Positions 1 through 7,458 are shown, numbered from the stretch's first letter. The stretch: 11,742 bases of DNA from Cyclobacteriaceae bacterium (GCA_025455225.1 JALOMY010000120.1:1-11742), one strand, 5' to 3'. The notes: generated by a model from the letters alone, not told the origin. A program made the numbers and translations.

Positions 1-212
1 AGGGGTAAATCAGTTTCCTTAAGGTGGGTGGGAGATTCCAGTTCGCGGATTACCTGTTCTACATTAAGCCCTTTATCAAGACAGGCTTGTTCGAGTGTAT
101 GTTCAGAATATTCATTAAACTGGATTCCGAAATAGTAAAGGGTATAGGCATGCACATAGTTTTCTTCTACTAATTGTGCAATACGTTTATCCTTAAGTGA
201 AACGGGGTCCAT
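1..212 (-). CDS. ScdA_N/DUF542-like protein, N-terminal part (runs off left edge)
   Basis: Partial gene: 70 codons from an ATG at 212 run leftwards off the window without a stop. Residues about 9-60 resemble the ScdA_N (DUF542) domain that opens the RIC/YtfE/ScdA iron-sulfur repair proteins: an LVEENYVHAYTLYYFGI stretch followed by HTLEQACLDKGLN and a V-x-x-x-L-E ending. In E. coli YtfE and staphylococcal ScdA the same place carries a Cys-Cys pair after the F/Y-D-Y motif; here the matching residues are GIQFNEYSEHTL (29-40), so the cysteines are absent. In the full-length family a di-iron hemerythrin-like domain normally follows, but it would lie outside the window. A TAnnTTTG box lies 9 bases before the ATG. 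The domain assignment is by recalled pattern; the function of this cysteine-less form is not known to me. Confidence 0.6.
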   Translation of the reverse strand, partial: MDPVSLKDKRIAQLVEENYVHAYTLYYFGIQFNEYSEHTLEQACLDKGLNVEQVIRELESPTHLKETDLP

Positions 213-221
213 ATTGAATCT

Positions 222-229
222 CAAATATA
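222..229 (-). promoter_or_regulatory. Candidate -7 box (TATATTTG) for the ScdA_N-like gene
   Basis: Read on the minus strand this is an exact match to the Bacteroidota -7 element TAnnTTTG, 9 bases before the ATG at 212. No TTG/TTTG -33 element is visible at the expected 17-23 base distance, so it rests on one box and its position. A transcript from here would have a leader of only a few bases. The rest of the 158-base divergent gap (213-370) shows nothing else I can assign. Confidence 0.4.
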
Positions 230-370
230 GAGAAAGGCAGGAAGAATCGCATAGAATGTCGGCCGGATCGTTGTTCGGCTTGATTTTTTGCATTTTTTAG
301 CGTTATGTCCGAATAAAGTTTCGCCAACATTTGTTACAATTGATCGTTAAAGAGGCACAATCGAGATTGT

Positions 371-1999
371 ATGGAGGAAAAACGTAAAAACACACCTAAT
401 CAAATTGCACTTCCACTGGTGCTTTGTATTGGCCTGGCAGGCGGGGTATTTATCGGCACCAGTTTCAATACCCAGAAGCCATCGCGTGATGTGGGTAAGG
501 ATGTACAGAAACTCCGCGAGGTACTTACGTACATTGATACCAAGTACGTAGATGACATTAAGACCGATAAGCTGGTGGATGAATCCATAACACACCTCCT
601 TTCCAAACTGGATCCACACTCTGTTTATATTCCGGCCAGTGACCGTACATTGGCAAATGAAGAACTTCGCGGTAATTTTGATGGAATCGGAGTTGAGTTC
701 AATATTTTTCAGGATACGATTGTGGTGATTACGGCCTTGAGCGGTGGACCAAGTGAAGCCCTGGGAATTCGTTCGGGTGATCGCATTATTAAGGTAGACG
801 GTGAAAATGTAGCCGGTATCGGCATCACCACACAGGATGTGATGCGCCTGTTGAAAGGTCCCCGCGGATCGGAGGTTCTTGTAACGATTCACCGCAACGG
901 AGAAAAGAACCCGATTGATTTTAAAATTATCCGTGATAAAATTCCGCAATATTCCATTGATGTTTCATACATGGTGGATAAGGAAATCGGCTACATCAAA
1001 TTGAGCCGGTTCTCGGCAACCACCTATGAAGAATTTCTTAGTGCCCTGAATAAATTGAAAGACCAGGGAATGCAAAAGCTTGTGCTCGATCTTCAGGGTA
1101 ACGGTGGTGGTTACATGAGTATGGCCATTGATATGGCAGACGAGTTTCTTTCTGCCGATAAAAAAATTGTTTATACCGATGGAAAAGACAAGCGTCTGAA
1201 TACCAATGCATCTTCCACCAGCCGGGGTAGTTTTGAAACCGGAGACCTGATTATCCTGGTTAATGAAGGTACGGCATCTGCATCCGAGATTCTGGCCGGT
1301 GCTTTACAGGACAATGACCGGGCCCTCATTGTGGGTCGCAGAACATTCGGAAAGGGATTGGTTCAGAATCCATTTGATCTTAGTGATGGTTCGGAATTGC
1401 GACTTACTATTTCAAGGTATTACACACCGAGTGGCCGTTCCATACAAAAACCGTATGATGATGAAGATGCCTATTCCCTTGATATCATCGAGCGGTATAA
1501 AAAAGGTGAATTCTTTCATGCCGACAGTATCAAATTCAATGACTCACTTCGTTATAAAACACTTAACGGAAGGACGGTATACGGTGGCGGTGGCATAATG
1601 CCGGATTATTTTGTGCCGCTCGATACCACCATGAACAGCCATTACCTTAATGCGTTGTACTCGTCACTTTCTATCTACGAATTTGCCTTCAACTATGCGC
1701 AGGAGAATAAGGAAGCACTCGAGAGCAAAGGATTTGAACATTTTCGCACCCGGTTTAAGGTAACGGATAAGATGGTTAATGACCTGGTGGCAATTGGTCA
1801 GCGAAACAAAGTCAAACCCGATTATGACGATCTGAAGAAAAACCGGAAAATATTTGAAGTTCATATCAAAGCGCAGATTGCTCGAAGGTTATGGGGAAAT
1901 GAGGGATTGTTCCCGATTATTAATGAAACCAATGAAATATTCCTTCAATCCCTTCGGCTCTTTGAACGCATACCGGAATTGAACCGGGTTGCGATGTAG
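371..1999 (+). CDS. S41 family C-terminal processing peptidase (CtpA/Prc-like), periplasmic
   Basis: Serine protease of the S41/CtpA family, which cleaves exported proteins from their C-terminal end. Residues 12-31 form a hydrophobic signal/anchor segment, placing the body in the periplasm. A PDZ domain spans about 103-190 (GIGVEF at 106-111 and GIRSGDRIIKVDGE at 132-145). The catalytic S41 domain follows at about 195-360. NEGTASASEI contains Ser303 and TFGKG contains Lys328; the 25-residue spacing equals that of the Ser/Lys dyad of plant D1-processing protease. The segment from about 400 to 542 is a helical, charged C-terminal extension common in Bacteroidota members (542 residues is normal for them). 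The start is the ATG at 371; no strong ribosome site is visible, as is typical of the phylum. It is divergent from the ScdA_N-like gene and monocistronic as far as can be seen. Its substrate is unknown. Confidence 0.93.
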   Translation: MEEKRKNTPNQIALPLVLCIGLAGGVFIGTSFNTQKPSRDVGKDVQKLREVLTYIDTKYVDDIKTDKLVDESITHLLSKLDPHSVYIPASDRTLANEELRGNFDGIGVEFNIFQDTIVVITALSGGPSEALGIRSGDRIIKVDGENVAGIGITTQDVMRLLKGPRGSEVLVTIHRNGEKNPIDFKIIRDKIPQYSIDVSYMVDKEIGYIKLSRFSATTYEEFLSALNKLKDQGMQKLVLDLQGNGGGYMSMAIDMADEFLSADKKIVYTDGKDKRLNTNASSTSRGSFETGDLIILVNEGTASASEILAGALQDNDRALIVGRRTFGKGLVQNPFDLSDGSELRLTISRYYTPSGRSIQKPYDDEDAYSLDIIERYKKGEFFHADSIKFNDSLRYKTLNGRTVYGGGGIMPDYFVPLDTTMNSHYLNALYSSLSIYEFAFNYAQENKEALESKGFEHFRTRFKVTDKMVNDLVAIGQRNKVKPDYDDLKKNRKIFEVHIKAQIARRLWGNEGLFPIINETNEIFLQSLRLFERIPELNRVAM

Positions 2000-2010
2000 G
2001 TTGATCCTAC
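1996..2010 (+). terminator. Small hairpin at the S41 peptidase stop codon, possible weak terminator
   Basis: GTAGG-TTGAT-CCTAC forms a perfect 5-bp stem with a 5-base loop and contains the TAG stop codon of the peptidase gene. The following tract (TCCATTTCTTT) is only moderately T-rich, so termination would be weak. The remainder of the gap to 2098 holds no other obvious structure. Confidence 0.3.
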
Positions 2011-2070
2011 TCCATTTCTTTGAATCGTAAACGATGTGATTGCGGAACACGAATAGCAAGCAGGTTTTAT

Positions 2071-2078
2071 TAATTTAG
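2071..2078 (+). promoter_or_regulatory. Candidate -7 box (TAATTTAG) for homogentisate dioxygenase
   Basis: One mismatch from TAnnTTTG, 20 bases before the ATG at 2099, which is a usual leader distance in this phylum. The nearest upstream TTG is about 28 bases away, too far for a standard -33 element, so the call rests on the single box. Confidence 0.28.
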
Positions 2079-2098
2079 CTTCATAAAAACTGAATGCC

Positions 2099-3295
2099 AT
2101 GTATTATTACCGTCTTGGAAATATCCCGCACAAACGTCACACCCAATTCAGGCAACCCGATGGAAGTTTGTACAAGGAAGAACTGGTGAGTTCTGAAGGA
2201 TTTTCAGGGATTTATTCCAACCTCTATCACATCAATCCCCCTACCCGCATTAAGTCGGTTAGCGACCCGGTAAAATACGGACCTGCGATTGTTGAGGATT
2301 ATGCGCTCCGGCAAACGCATTTGAATACATCCAACGTAACTACCACGGGTGAAGATTACCTCGATGCCCGTAAAGTTCTGCTAAAGAACAATGACTGCTC
2401 TATTTCGATCTGTTCTCCGCGGAAGCGCAAGATGGATTATTTCTATAAAAATGCTGAAGGAGATGAAGTGTTGTTTATCCACGATGGAAGTGGTGTATTA
2501 ATTTCCCAGTTCGGAAAACTGGAGCTGAGGCAAGGCGATTATGTAGTTATTCCGCGAACGGTTATATATAAACTGGAGTTTAATGAAGGTCCCTTGAGAC
2601 TGCTGATTATCGAAGCCTCTTCACCTGTTGAAACCGTAAAACGGTATCGCAATGAGTTGGGTCAGTTACTTGAACATTCACCGTATTGCGAACGCGACAT
2701 CCGCCCACCGCATGAACTGATTACCGATACCAGTCGGGGTGAGTTCCTGATGAAGATCAAGAAGCAGGGCTATCTCCATAATTATATTTATGATTATAGT
2801 CCGCTTGATCTTGTGGGCTGGGATGGGTTTCTGTGGCCTTACGCGTTTTCCATTCATGACTTTGAACCCATCACGGGTCGCATCCATCAGCCGCCACCGG
2901 TGCATCAAACCTTCCAGGCTCACAATTTTGTGATTTGTTCTTTTGTGCCCCGATTGTTTGATTACCACCCATTAGCCATTCCGGCTCCTTACAACCACAG
3001 CAATATCGACAGCGATGAAGTTCTGTATTACGCTGAAGGAAATTTCATGAGCCGCAGGGGTATCGAGCGAGGCTCGTTCACACTTCACCCCGGAGGATTG
3101 CCGCACGGTCCGCATCCTGGAACGGTTGAGAAAAGCATCGGTGCAAAAGAAACCCATGAACTGGCCGTGATGATTGATACCTTCAAACCTTTGTATCTCA
3201 CCACCGATGCGTTGGAGTTTATGGATAAGAACTACCCGATGAGCTGGACGGATAATGACCCGAATGTTCCCTTTAATGAGGTGAATACTCCCTAA
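2099..3295 (+). CDS. hmgA: Homogentisate 1,2-dioxygenase
   Basis: Non-haem iron dioxygenase that opens the ring of homogentisate to maleylacetoacetate in tyrosine/phenylalanine breakdown; cytoplasmic. At 398 residues it matches the shorter bacterial branch rather than the roughly 445-residue human type. The second cupin half carries the signature: WDGFLWPYAF (241-250), then PYNHSNIDSDEVLYYAEG (297-314) with His300 and Glu307 in an H-x-N-x4-E-x6-G cupin arrangement, then LHPGGLPHGPH (329-339) with His330 and His336. By comparison with human HGD (His335, Glu341, His371), the predicted iron ligands are His300, Glu307 and His336; the 6-residue His330-His336 spacing equals human His365-His371. The usual companions, hydroxyphenylpyruvate dioxygenase and fumarylacetoacetase, are not in the window. 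The gene converges on purN with 9 bases between stop codons. Confidence 0.9.
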   Translation: MYYYRLGNIPHKRHTQFRQPDGSLYKEELVSSEGFSGIYSNLYHINPPTRIKSVSDPVKYGPAIVEDYALRQTHLNTSNVTTTGEDYLDARKVLLKNNDCSISICSPRKRKMDYFYKNAEGDEVLFIHDGSGVLISQFGKLELRQGDYVVIPRTVIYKLEFNEGPLRLLIIEASSPVETVKRYRNELGQLLEHSPYCERDIRPPHELITDTSRGEFLMKIKKQGYLHNYIYDYSPLDLVGWDGFLWPYAFSIHDFEPITGRIHQPPPVHQTFQAHNFVICSFVPRLFDYHPLAIPAPYNHSNIDSDEVLYYAEGNFMSRRGIERGSFTLHPGGLPHGPHPGTVEKSIGAKETHELAVMIDTFKPLYLTTDALEFMDKNYPMSWTDNDPNVPFNEVNTP

Positions 3296-3304
3296 AGAAA
3301 AAGT

Positions 3305-3910
3305 TTATTCAATAAGAATCCATTGCTCGATCAAGCTGGGATAGTGAGCATATTCCAGTTGATGCACTTTTTTCGCAATATCTTCGGGCGAGTCTTCCGA
3401 TTTTACCGGGCAAATGGCTTTGAATAAAATACGGCCCTCATCGTAATGTTCATTCACTTCATGAATGGTGATACCGGTTTCTGTTTCACCAGCTGCCTTT
3501 ACGGCTTCATGTACTTTCATGCCGTACATTCCCTTACCTCCAAATTTTGGCAATAATGCGGGATGGATGTTAATGATTTTTCCAGAATAAGCACGGATCA
3601 GGTTTTCAGGTATCAACCATAGAAAGCCTGCCAGAACCAGGTGGGTTACCTGGTGTTGCTTTAACCAGTCGCTTACCAGTGAAGATTCCCGAAATTCTTT
3701 TCGGTCAAAAACCAGGGTCGGAACTCCGTATTTTTTTGCACGCTCGAGCGCATAGGCCTGTGGGTTGTTGCTTAACAATGTAACAACCTCTATGCGTGGG
3801 TGGCCCTTGAAGAACTTGAAAATCTCTTCCGCATTAGTGCCGCTGCCCGAAGCAAAAATGGCAATCCGGAAAACGGTATTATGGTGGGCAGATCGAATTG
3901 GTGAATTCAT
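3305..3910 (-). CDS. purN: Phosphoribosylglycinamide formyltransferase (GAR transformylase)
   Basis: Transfers a formyl group from 10-formyl-tetrahydrofolate to GAR, the third step of purine synthesis; cytoplasmic. The N-terminal phosphate-binding loop reads ASGSGTN (20-26). The catalytic triad of the family is present: Asn114 and His116 in NIHPALLPKF (114-123) and Asp157 in HYDEG (155-159), matching E. coli Asn106, His108 and Asp144. An insertion containing GKGMYGMKVH (125-134) lengthens the spacing compared with E. coli and is, to my knowledge, common in Bacteroidota PurN. The length (201) is normal. The ATG at 3910 gives about 15 residues ahead of the first beta strand; no closer ATG or GTG exists. 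It lies 30 bases downstream of the UbiA-type gene on the same strand and may share its transcript. No other purine gene is nearby. Confidence 0.93.
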   Translation of the reverse strand: MNSPIRSAHHNTVFRIAIFASGSGTNAEEIFKFFKGHPRIEVVTLLSNNPQAYALERAKKYGVPTLVFDRKEFRESSLVSDWLKQHQVTHLVLAGFLWLIPENLIRAYSGKIINIHPALLPKFGGKGMYGMKVHEAVKAAGETETGITIHEVNEHYDEGRILFKAICPVKSEDSPEDIAKKVHQLEYAHYPSLIEQWILIE

Positions 3911-3940
3911 GAATGAGGAATCAGGAATTGAAAATAAGGG

Positions 3941-4756
3941 TTACATCATATATCCATTTCTCAGACAAGCGCCATACTTAAAATACCTAACATCGGCTTT
4001 AATAAGCTGCATTACCAGCCAGGCTAATGGAACAAAGAGGATCATAAGAAAGTAAACCACCGGAAGCTTTACATAAAACACGCTAATCAGCAATACAGTC
4101 AAGGCAAACACTCCGATAACTATGTAAATGAACTGTTTGGTTTTTCTCAGCCCCCAGATAATAGGCAGGGTTTTACAACCATAGGTGTTGTCGCCCTTCA
4201 GATCTTCCATGTCTTTAATGACCTCACGCACCAACGTCATAAAGAAGGCAAATACGGCATAGATAATTACCATGGGATTAAACGTGTTATACAATACGTT
4301 CAGCACACCAATGGAAAGACCGGTTAACAGTGACACGGCAAAATTGCCTACGAAAGGAAGTCGTTTCAGTAAATTGGAATAAAACCACAACAGGGAAACT
4401 GAAATAATATTAATCAGCACAATCCACCATGATAAAAAGATTCCAAGCGCAATTCCTGAAAGGGATAGAAATCCGTGCAGCAGAATTGCTATTCTTCTGG
4501 GAACACTTTTACCAACAACAACACGGTTGGGATTATTGACCAGATCAATCTTTACATCGTAATAATCGTTGATCACATAACCTCCGGCTGCAATCAGAGC
4601 GGATGAAGCAGCAAGCAAAAACAAACGCCAATCGGTAAACACCTCGGCTTTTAAAAGAAACCAGGCAGTAAAATATTGGGCAAAAACCAGGATGATCAGG
4701 TTCCACGTTCGTGTAAGCCTGAGCAAGGACGCCAGAATCTTTTTGCGGGAGCTCAT
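3941..4756 (-). CDS. UbiA-family prenyltransferase (geranylgeranylglycerol-phosphate geranylgeranyltransferase-like) with aberrant C-terminus
   Basis: Integral membrane prenyltransferase of the UbiA superfamily, 271 residues from the ATG at 4756. Both Mg-diphosphate motifs are intact: NDYYDVKID (63-71) followed by NPNR, and DMEDLKGD (182-189). About eight hydrophobic segments surround them. Family members in Bacteroidota are annotated as geranylgeranylglycerol-phosphate geranylgeranyltransferases; the true substrate is unproven. The ATG is preferred over an in-frame TTG at 4771 because that TTG is the end of a TACTTTTG promoter box. The oddity is the end: after LIKAD (251-255) the reading frame gives VRYFKYGACLRNGYMM, unlike the family, while another frame at 3961-3993 gives MLGILSMALV and a stop, which does resemble it. 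This suggests a frameshifting deletion that removed the last amphipathic and membrane portion. Active-site motifs are unaffected, so activity may persist. Confidence 0.82.
   Translation of the reverse strand: MSSRKKILASLLRLTRTWNLIILVFAQYFTAWFLLKAEVFTDWRLFLLAASSALIAAGGYVINDYYDVKIDLVNNPNRVVVGKSVPRRIAILLHGFLSLSGIALGIFLSWWIVLINIISVSLLWFYSNLLKRLPFVGNFAVSLLTGLSIGVLNVLYNTFNPMVIIYAVFAFFMTLVREVIKDMEDLKGDNTYGCKTLPIIWGLRKTKQFIYIVIGVFALTVLLISVFYVKLPVVYFLMILFVPLAWLVMQLIKADVRYFKYGACLRNGYMM
3961..3993 (-). other. Out-of-frame remnant of a family-like UbiA C-terminus
   Basis: Read from 3993 down, the codons spell MLGILSMALV followed by TGA, the kind of ending (a V/I-M-L-x-G-I-L-S-M stretch) that I recall for Bacteroidota UbiA homologues. 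It is out of frame with the long UbiA reading frame, which crosses it and stops at 3941. The usual connecting segment between the A-D pair and this ending (about 15 residues in relatives) is missing. The simplest reading is a deletion whose length is not a multiple of three; an assembly error is possible. Confidence 0.5.
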
Positions 4757-4768
4757 GAAGAAGTGGGT

Positions 4769-4776
4769 CAAAAGTA
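4769..4776 (-). promoter_or_regulatory. Candidate -7 box (TACTTTTG) for the UbiA-type gene
   Basis: On the minus strand this is an exact TAnnTTTG match, 12 bases before the ATG at 4756. No -33 TTG sits at a good distance. It lies in the 93-base gap after the TonB receptor gene, suggesting the UbiA-purN pair has its own promoter rather than depending on the riboswitch transcript. The rest of that gap contains nothing else I can assign. Confidence 0.42.
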
Positions 4777-4864
4777 CAAAAGTGCAACGACTCCCTTACG
4801 CCCGGGATAAAACCACAGAAAATCATCGTACCGAGTATAGGCTTATCTTATTGAAGTACCTGCT

Positions 4865-7312
4865 TTACAGGCGTATACTCACCATTGCCATATAGTTTCG
4901 GCCAGCCTGGGGGTAATAGAAGTTTTCCCGAAACTCTTCTCCGCCACCGAAATAGCCGTACGTATATCCGTTGGATTCATACAGTGTGTTGAAAAGGTTA
5001 TTGGCCAGGAAACTGAACGTAATTTCCTTCAAACTCCTGGGTCGGAAGGTGTAACTAAACCGGAGATCGTTAATCAGGTAATCGTCAATCTTACGCGCTT
5101 GATTGGATGTATTATCCAGAAACTGCTCGCCAACATATTTGGTCAGTAAGGTTATCTCTGCCGCGGCCAATGGCTTGTATGTAAATTGCGACCCGGCAAT
5201 TACATCAGGCGAGAATGAAATGTTGGTATTGGTGTATTCATTCGTGATGACATTAAATTCATCGTAATTAATACCATAGTCGTACAAAATTTCAGTAAAC
5301 GACTGGATTTTATTCCGGCTCAAGGTAAGGTTTGCATTCCAGCTAAACTGGTTTGAGAAGTTGATCATACCTTCAATTTCAATACCGGAACGGTAACTTT
5401 TGTCTACATTCGTACGGATTGGTGCTCCCACATCATTCAGCTCCCCGGTAAGTACCAGCTGATTTTTGTAATTCATCCAATAGAAATTGATGTTCAGCAT
5501 GTGATGGGTTGAAGCTAATCGCCAACCCGCTTCCAGGTTGCCCAAACGCTCTGCTTTCGGATTTTGGTTTTCCGGATTATCGATAAAATCTTTCCGTACA
5601 GGTTCCCGGTTGGCAATAGCATACGAAGCATAAAGCTGTCTGCCTTTTTGAAGATCATAGGTTAATCCAACTTTTGGATTGAAAAAGTTATAGACTACAT
5701 CCACGTCAAAAACATTTTGACGGTTATCGTTACCGGCTGTCTGGTATGATATTCTTCTGAATTGAAGATCAACATAACCATTAACAGCAGAGGAGAACTG
5801 ATAATTTGATTTCATGTAGATGTTAAAATCAGATTTATCGGCATCACTGAAATAGTATTGATAGCCTTTCGGAACAGTGGAAACCTCAGACCAGATGATT
5901 TCACCAAAATGTCTTCCTTCATAACGGTTCCAGGCACCACCTAAAACACTGTTTATTTTTCCTTTTTCATAATGTAAGGAATAGGTAATGCCGTAAAAGT
6001 CATTATCGAGCCATCGTCTGCGAATGAGATCGCTTCTGCTGATAATAGAATCGCCAATAATTACAGGATCAAGACCGTAATTACTGAACCGATCGTCATA
6101 CCGGTATTCTTCATAGAACCCCCTTCCATACGTGTAGTGAAGTGCAGCATTTCCCGTTAACGATGAATTGAATCGCTGTGATGCATGAAGCTGGTAATGA
6201 TCTTGTGTGTAATCATCCACCTGGTTATCGTACAGATAGGCATTGAACGTTCGGTTGTTGGAGTTCAGCAGGTTTTGCGTTTGCTCTTCATTCCATCCTT
6301 CATTCATTGCCGTTACAAGCATGGCCTCAAAGTCATTCGTTAAACGAGATTCAGGTACGCCATACCAGCTTTGGTAGGTTACTTCACGTCCGCCAAACAC
6401 GATGGCTTTGATCATAGTCTTCCCGGAATAATATCCTCCGGTGAAATAATACGATTTAAGATCTGAAGAAGCCCGGTCGATAAAGCCATTGGAAGTAATC
6501 GTGGAAACCCGTCCGTCTATGGCCCACTTATCCTTAATCAGCCCCGTACCAAAGCCCAATGTATTTCGGAAGGTATTAAAAGAACCTGCCGAGCCAATGT
6601 ATTCACCGTACGGTTTATCAATCAACGTATTGGTTTGCAAATTAATAGTAGCGCCAAAGGCACCTGCCCCATTGGTTGAACTACCTACACCCCGTTGAAT
6701 CTGTAAACTTTGTGTTGACGAGGCAATATCCGGAATATCAACCCAGAAAACTCCTTGCGATTCGCTGTCGTTATACGGAATGCCGTTAAGGGTAACGTTA
6801 ATTCTTGTCTGATCGCTTCCGCGGATGTTGATGTAAGTATAACCAACGCCATTGCCGGCATCTGAAGTGGTTACTACGGAAGGACTCCAATTCAGCAATA
6901 GTGGTAAATCCTGACCAAAGTTTTGCTTGCGCAGGGTGGGTTTATCAATGGTACTAAAGGTAGAAGGCGTTGTTTCAGCAGCACGTGTAGCGAGCACCAG
7001 TACTTCATCGGTTAAGATGGTGCCTTCTTCAAGAAGAATTTCATTCAACTCACCGGCAGCCAACCAAACTTGCTGTGTTCGATAACCTACAAACCTGATT
7101 TCAGCCTCTTTCTGTTTGCCTGATGTTCGGCTGAACTCAAACCGGCCTTCACCATCGGTAACTGTGATTTGATTTTCAAGGATTAATCGTACCGTAGCAC
7201 CGGTTATGATTTCTCCTGTGTTTTTATCGCGTACAATTCCTTTCAACTGATTTTGAGCCAGAGAAAGAAAGGGCAGCATAAGCAACGCTGTTACGCGAAC
7301 TACGACAAACAT
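4865..7312 (-). CDS. TonB-dependent outer membrane receptor, probably for thiamin or a precursor
   Basis: An 815-residue outer-membrane active transporter energised by TonB. Residues 1-19 are a signal peptide ending in LSLAQ. Residues 22-95 form a carboxypeptidase-regulatory-like beta domain (GIVRDKNTGEIITGATV, then TVTDGEGRFEF), typical of Bacteroidota receptors. A TonB-box-like DEVLVLATRA (102-111) precedes the plug, about 112-227, which shows IRGSDQTRINVTLNGIPYND and QIQRGVGSSTNGAGAFGATINL. The remainder is the beta barrel, ending in NYMAMVSIRL. There is no SusD partner, so it is a stand-alone receptor rather than a polysaccharide-utilisation pair. A TPP riboswitch in its leader is the evidence for thiamin-related cargo; riboswitch-controlled receptors (called Omr1 in comparative work) are known in this phylum. 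The start is the ATG at 7312. Cargo is inferred from regulation, not from the protein sequence. Confidence 0.9.
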   Translation of the reverse strand: MFVVVRVTALLMLPFLSLAQNQLKGIVRDKNTGEIITGATVRLILENQITVTDGEGRFEFSRTSGKQKEAEIRFVGYRTQQVWLAAGELNEILLEEGTILTDEVLVLATRAAETTPSTFSTIDKPTLRKQNFGQDLPLLLNWSPSVVTTSDAGNGVGYTYINIRGSDQTRINVTLNGIPYNDSESQGVFWVDIPDIASSTQSLQIQRGVGSSTNGAGAFGATINLQTNTLIDKPYGEYIGSAGSFNTFRNTLGFGTGLIKDKWAIDGRVSTITSNGFIDRASSDLKSYYFTGGYYSGKTMIKAIVFGGREVTYQSWYGVPESRLTNDFEAMLVTAMNEGWNEEQTQNLLNSNNRTFNAYLYDNQVDDYTQDHYQLHASQRFNSSLTGNAALHYTYGRGFYEEYRYDDRFSNYGLDPVIIGDSIISRSDLIRRRWLDNDFYGITYSLHYEKGKINSVLGGAWNRYEGRHFGEIIWSEVSTVPKGYQYYFSDADKSDFNIYMKSNYQFSSAVNGYVDLQFRRISYQTAGNDNRQNVFDVDVVYNFFNPKVGLTYDLQKGRQLYASYAIANREPVRKDFIDNPENQNPKAERLGNLEAGWRLASTHHMLNINFYWMNYKNQLVLTGELNDVGAPIRTNVDKSYRSGIEIEGMINFSNQFSWNANLTLSRNKIQSFTEILYDYGINYDEFNVITNEYTNTNISFSPDVIAGSQFTYKPLAAAEITLLTKYVGEQFLDNTSNQARKIDDYLINDLRFSYTFRPRSLKEITFSFLANNLFNTLYESNGYTYGYFGGGEEFRENFYYPQAGRNYMAMVSIRL

Positions 7313-7334
7313 ATTTTTTGTTTTTAAACCCGCT

Positions 7335-7366
7335 GGTGCAGAGGGGACTGTACCAAGCTTACAAGT
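7335..7366 (-). promoter_or_regulatory. Possible expression platform of the TPP riboswitch
   Basis: Between aptamer and start codon, the minus strand has a hairpin ACTTGTA/TACAGT (6 bp with one bulged T, 7366-7347), followed at 7346-7335 by CCCCTCTGCACC. That segment can pair with the aptamer's 5' strand AGGGGTGC, in alternative registers (CCCC with GGGG or GCACC with GGTGC), offering an alternative fold. A strong terminator with a T-run is not visible, so the mechanism could be translational. This is inference from pairing by eye. Confidence 0.3.
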
Positions 7367-7370
7367 TTAT

Positions 7371-7452
7371 CTTGCCTTCCCTTCGGCCGCATTACCGGCA
7401 TCAGGTTCTATGGGTATAATCTCAGCCCGTTATATTGAGGCACCCCTTAATA
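7371..7452 (-). promoter_or_regulatory. TPP riboswitch (THI element)
   Basis: Read on the minus strand, the conserved landmarks occur in order: GGGGTGCC, then GGCTGAGA, then ATACCC, then GAACCTGATG, then CCGGTAATGCGG, then GAAGGGAAG. These are the P2/P3 strands, the pyrimidine-sensing CUGAGA loop, the ACCUGA segment and the P4/P5 pyrophosphate-sensing arm of the thiamin pyrophosphate aptamer. P2 forms GGGGT/ACCC and P3 GCC/GGC. The closing P1 helix is not clean by eye. It lies about 60 bases upstream of the TonB receptor start on the same strand, so thiamin sufficiency should reduce receptor expression. An open reading frame on the opposite strand crosses it by chance. Confidence 0.93.
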
Positions 7453-7458
7453 CGGCAG

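Noticed and set aside
347..949. 200-codon minus-strand open frame opposite the S41 peptidase
   Set aside because: It lies antisense to the well-supported protease and PDZ coding sequence and has no recognisable domain; a shadow of codon bias.
3765..4055. 96-codon plus-strand frame across the purN/UbiA junction
   Set aside because: Antisense to two recognisable genes; no family character and no supporting promoter.
3941..4771. UbiA-type gene starting at a TTG at 4771
   Set aside because: That TTG is the tail of an exact TACTTTTG promoter box; the ATG at 4756 gives a family-like start and a sensible leader.
4855..4875. Small CCTG/CAGG hairpin around the TonB receptor stop codon as a terminator
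   Set aside because: Only 4 bp with no T-run on the minus strand; not enough to call.
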